From positions 15,520 through 79,519 of the forward strand of contig CAYLTY010000005.1 in assembly GCA_964386705.1 (NCBI GenBank): DNA of 64,000 nt. The letters run 5' to 3'. Positions 63,101-64,000 of this stretch are shown piece after piece. Under the pieces are notes generated by a model. The model was not told the DNA's origin, did not search any database, and worked only from the letters and a program-made list of their open reading frames with translations. Each line of letters starts with the position of its first letter. The stretch's first letter is position 1. This stretch comes from AM-0621 sp964386705. Lineage in GTDB: Bacteria > Planctomycetota > Planctomycetia > Planctomycetales > Planctomycetaceae. A program made the translations under genes and the position numbers.

Positions 63101-64000
63101 TCATTGGGCAGCCTTCTTCTGTTGTTCTTTTTTGGATTGCTTGCCGGACTTCGTTGCTGGCTCGACAGAGATACCGGGTCCGTAATCGTCTCCGGCCAGA
63201 CTCTTCAATGCGGACGTCTTCCAAGCGGCGAGTTCTGCCTGCATTTTTGCAACGCGCTCGGGGTGTTCAGCGGTGAGGTTAGTGGTCTCGCGCGGGTCTT
63301 TGGAAACGTCGAAGAGCATGACCGGCGCGACGGGCTGCGCGTTGCCCGCCTGCTTGCCTTTGCCACTCACGGGATCGATGTGGAGTTTGTACGGCCAGTC
63401 GAGCAGCGCGGCGTGCGAGTTCTCCTGATTGAGTCGCGCGACGAACGGAATCGCCTTGTTGCGCTCGGTCATCTTTCCGTTGAACAGCGGCAAGAGATTG
63501 ATGCCGTCGAGTGGCTGGATTTGCTTCTCCGCCTTCGTTCCTGTGGCGGCGAGAATCGTTTGATACATGTCGAGCGTCGAGCACGGTACGTCGCTGGTGA
63601 AAGGCTTCGGGATCCGGGCCGGCCATTCGATGAGGCCCGGCACGCGCAAGCCGCCCTCCCACAACGTCCCCTTGCTGCCGCGCAGATTGCCCGTGGATTT
63701 CGGACCCGCCGCGCCGCCGTTATCGCTGCAATACCAGAGCAGCGTGTTGTCGGTCACCTTCAGCTCGCGGAGTGCCGCGCGCAGCTTGCCGACGTTGCGG
63801 TCGATGCCGGTGATCTCGCCGTAGTAGTTCTGGTCCTTCTCGGAGAGCGATGAGTACGCAGCCTTATCCGCCGGGAGTGCCTCGTGCGGAACATGCGGAT
63901 TGCCAAACCACAGCACAACGAAGAACGGCTTGTCAGCGGCGGACTGCTTGCGGATGAATTTCAAGGCTTCGTCCGTGCTGATGTCGGATCCGTCTCCGTG
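63101..64000 (-). CDS. Sulfatase, C-terminal part (runs off the window)
   Basis: The front of the gene, including the formylglycine Cys/Ser site, is outside the window. The visible 299 residues hold VVLWFGNPHVPHEALPADKA (substrate-side His), WYCSDNGG (metal-binding Asp-Asn), GSKGTLWEGGLRVPGLIEWP (conserved Lys and Gly loop), and DMYQTILAATG, then the small C-terminal domain with LFDVSKDPRETTNL. The tail is basic and Lys-rich (KSGKQSKKEQQKKAAQ). Planctomycetes carry many such secreted arylsulfatases that desulfate algal polysaccharides; the substrate here is unknown. Confidence 0.9.
   Translation of the reverse strand, partial: HGDGSDISTDEALKFIRKQSAADKPFFVVLWFGNPHVPHEALPADKAAYSSLSEKDQNYYGEITGIDRNVGKLRAALRELKVTDNTLLWYCSDNGGAAGPKSTGNLRGSKGTLWEGGLRVPGLIEWPARIPKPFTSDVPCSTLDMYQTILAATGTKAEKQIQPLDGINLLPLFNGKMTERNKAIPFVARLNQENSHAALLDWPYKLHIDPVSGKGKQAGNAQPVAPVMLFDVSKDPRETTNLTAEHPERVAKMQAELAAWKTSALKSLAGDDYGPGISVEPATKSGKQSKKEQQKKAAQ

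Noticed and set aside
63098..63853. 251-residue plus-strand ORF opposite the sulfatase
   Set aside because: It is the antisense shadow of a clear sulfatase.
1..64000. CRISPR arrays, rRNA genes, complete tRNA genes
   Set aside because: I scanned for regularly spaced repeats and for T-loop/anticodon patterns and found none beyond the 17-nt tRNA-like fragment at 1832.

Overview
The window reads as planctomycete DNA. The signs are a GC-moderate genome, a sulfatase and a sulfatase relic, four secreted double-retropepsin/PDZ proteins, TolC/RND/adaptor efflux sets of planctomycete style, and many IS and recombinase copies. This assignment is an inference from gene content; no rRNA or complete tRNA is present to confirm it.

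Layout. 1-1.75 kb: the end of an aminotransferase gene, a small conserved protein, a GNAT acetyltransferase and a cut-short hotdog thioesterase. 1.79-4.15 kb: a terminator-like hairpin and a 17-nt match to a tRNA-Ser 3' end next to a large serine recombinase, which looks like the edge of an integrated element. 4.2-13.6 kb: a mostly plus-strand accessory module bounded by strong hairpins. It encodes a Ycf35-like DUF1257 protein, a DUF2997 protein, a small basic protein, a Ycf46-like AAA+ ATPase, an XRE repressor with a perfect inverted repeat, a long lipoprotein, several small unknown proteins and a protein with the three-domain plan of a DNA sliding clamp. I regard this as the best candidate for an undescribed system.

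13.6-17.2 kb is a scrap yard: a BON-domain fragment, an IS630 element with a frameshift, a DUF202 membrane protein and a transposase relic. 17.2-47.2 kb holds two related envelope blocks. Each has an RND permease, membrane-fusion adaptor and TolC-like protein on the minus strand, a sensor histidine kinase on the plus strand, and one member of each of two subfamilies of double-retropepsin/PDZ protein. Block A (17.2-31.6 kb) also has one intact porin and one broken porin. Block B (34.0-47.2 kb) has an NtrC-type sigma-54 activator coupled to the kinase. An IS3-family element with 30-bp terminal inverted repeats and a second IS3 relic lie between the blocks.

47.2-50.9 kb: an IS transposase gene split by a 2.6-kb element carrying a small ORF and a serine recombinase (frameshifted). 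51.0-54.2 kb: a long SF2 helicase with a C-terminal conserved block, a plausible defence gene. 54.6-57.9 kb: a tight operon of ArsR regulator, cysteine desulfurase-like enzyme, secreted rhodanese, SAM methyltransferase and secreted cupin, behind clear operator palindromes. 58.1-64 kb: a second, truncated copy of the serine-recombinase element fused to a tyrosine-integrase fragment, an IS tail, a secreted small protein, a sulfatase relic, an HTH protein, a frameshifted membrane protein, an IS3-end remnant and a partial sulfatase running off the window.

Start sites were chosen by Shine-Dalgarno position, signal peptides and comparison between paralogs inside the window. Family names come from recognising motifs by eye; no database search was possible.
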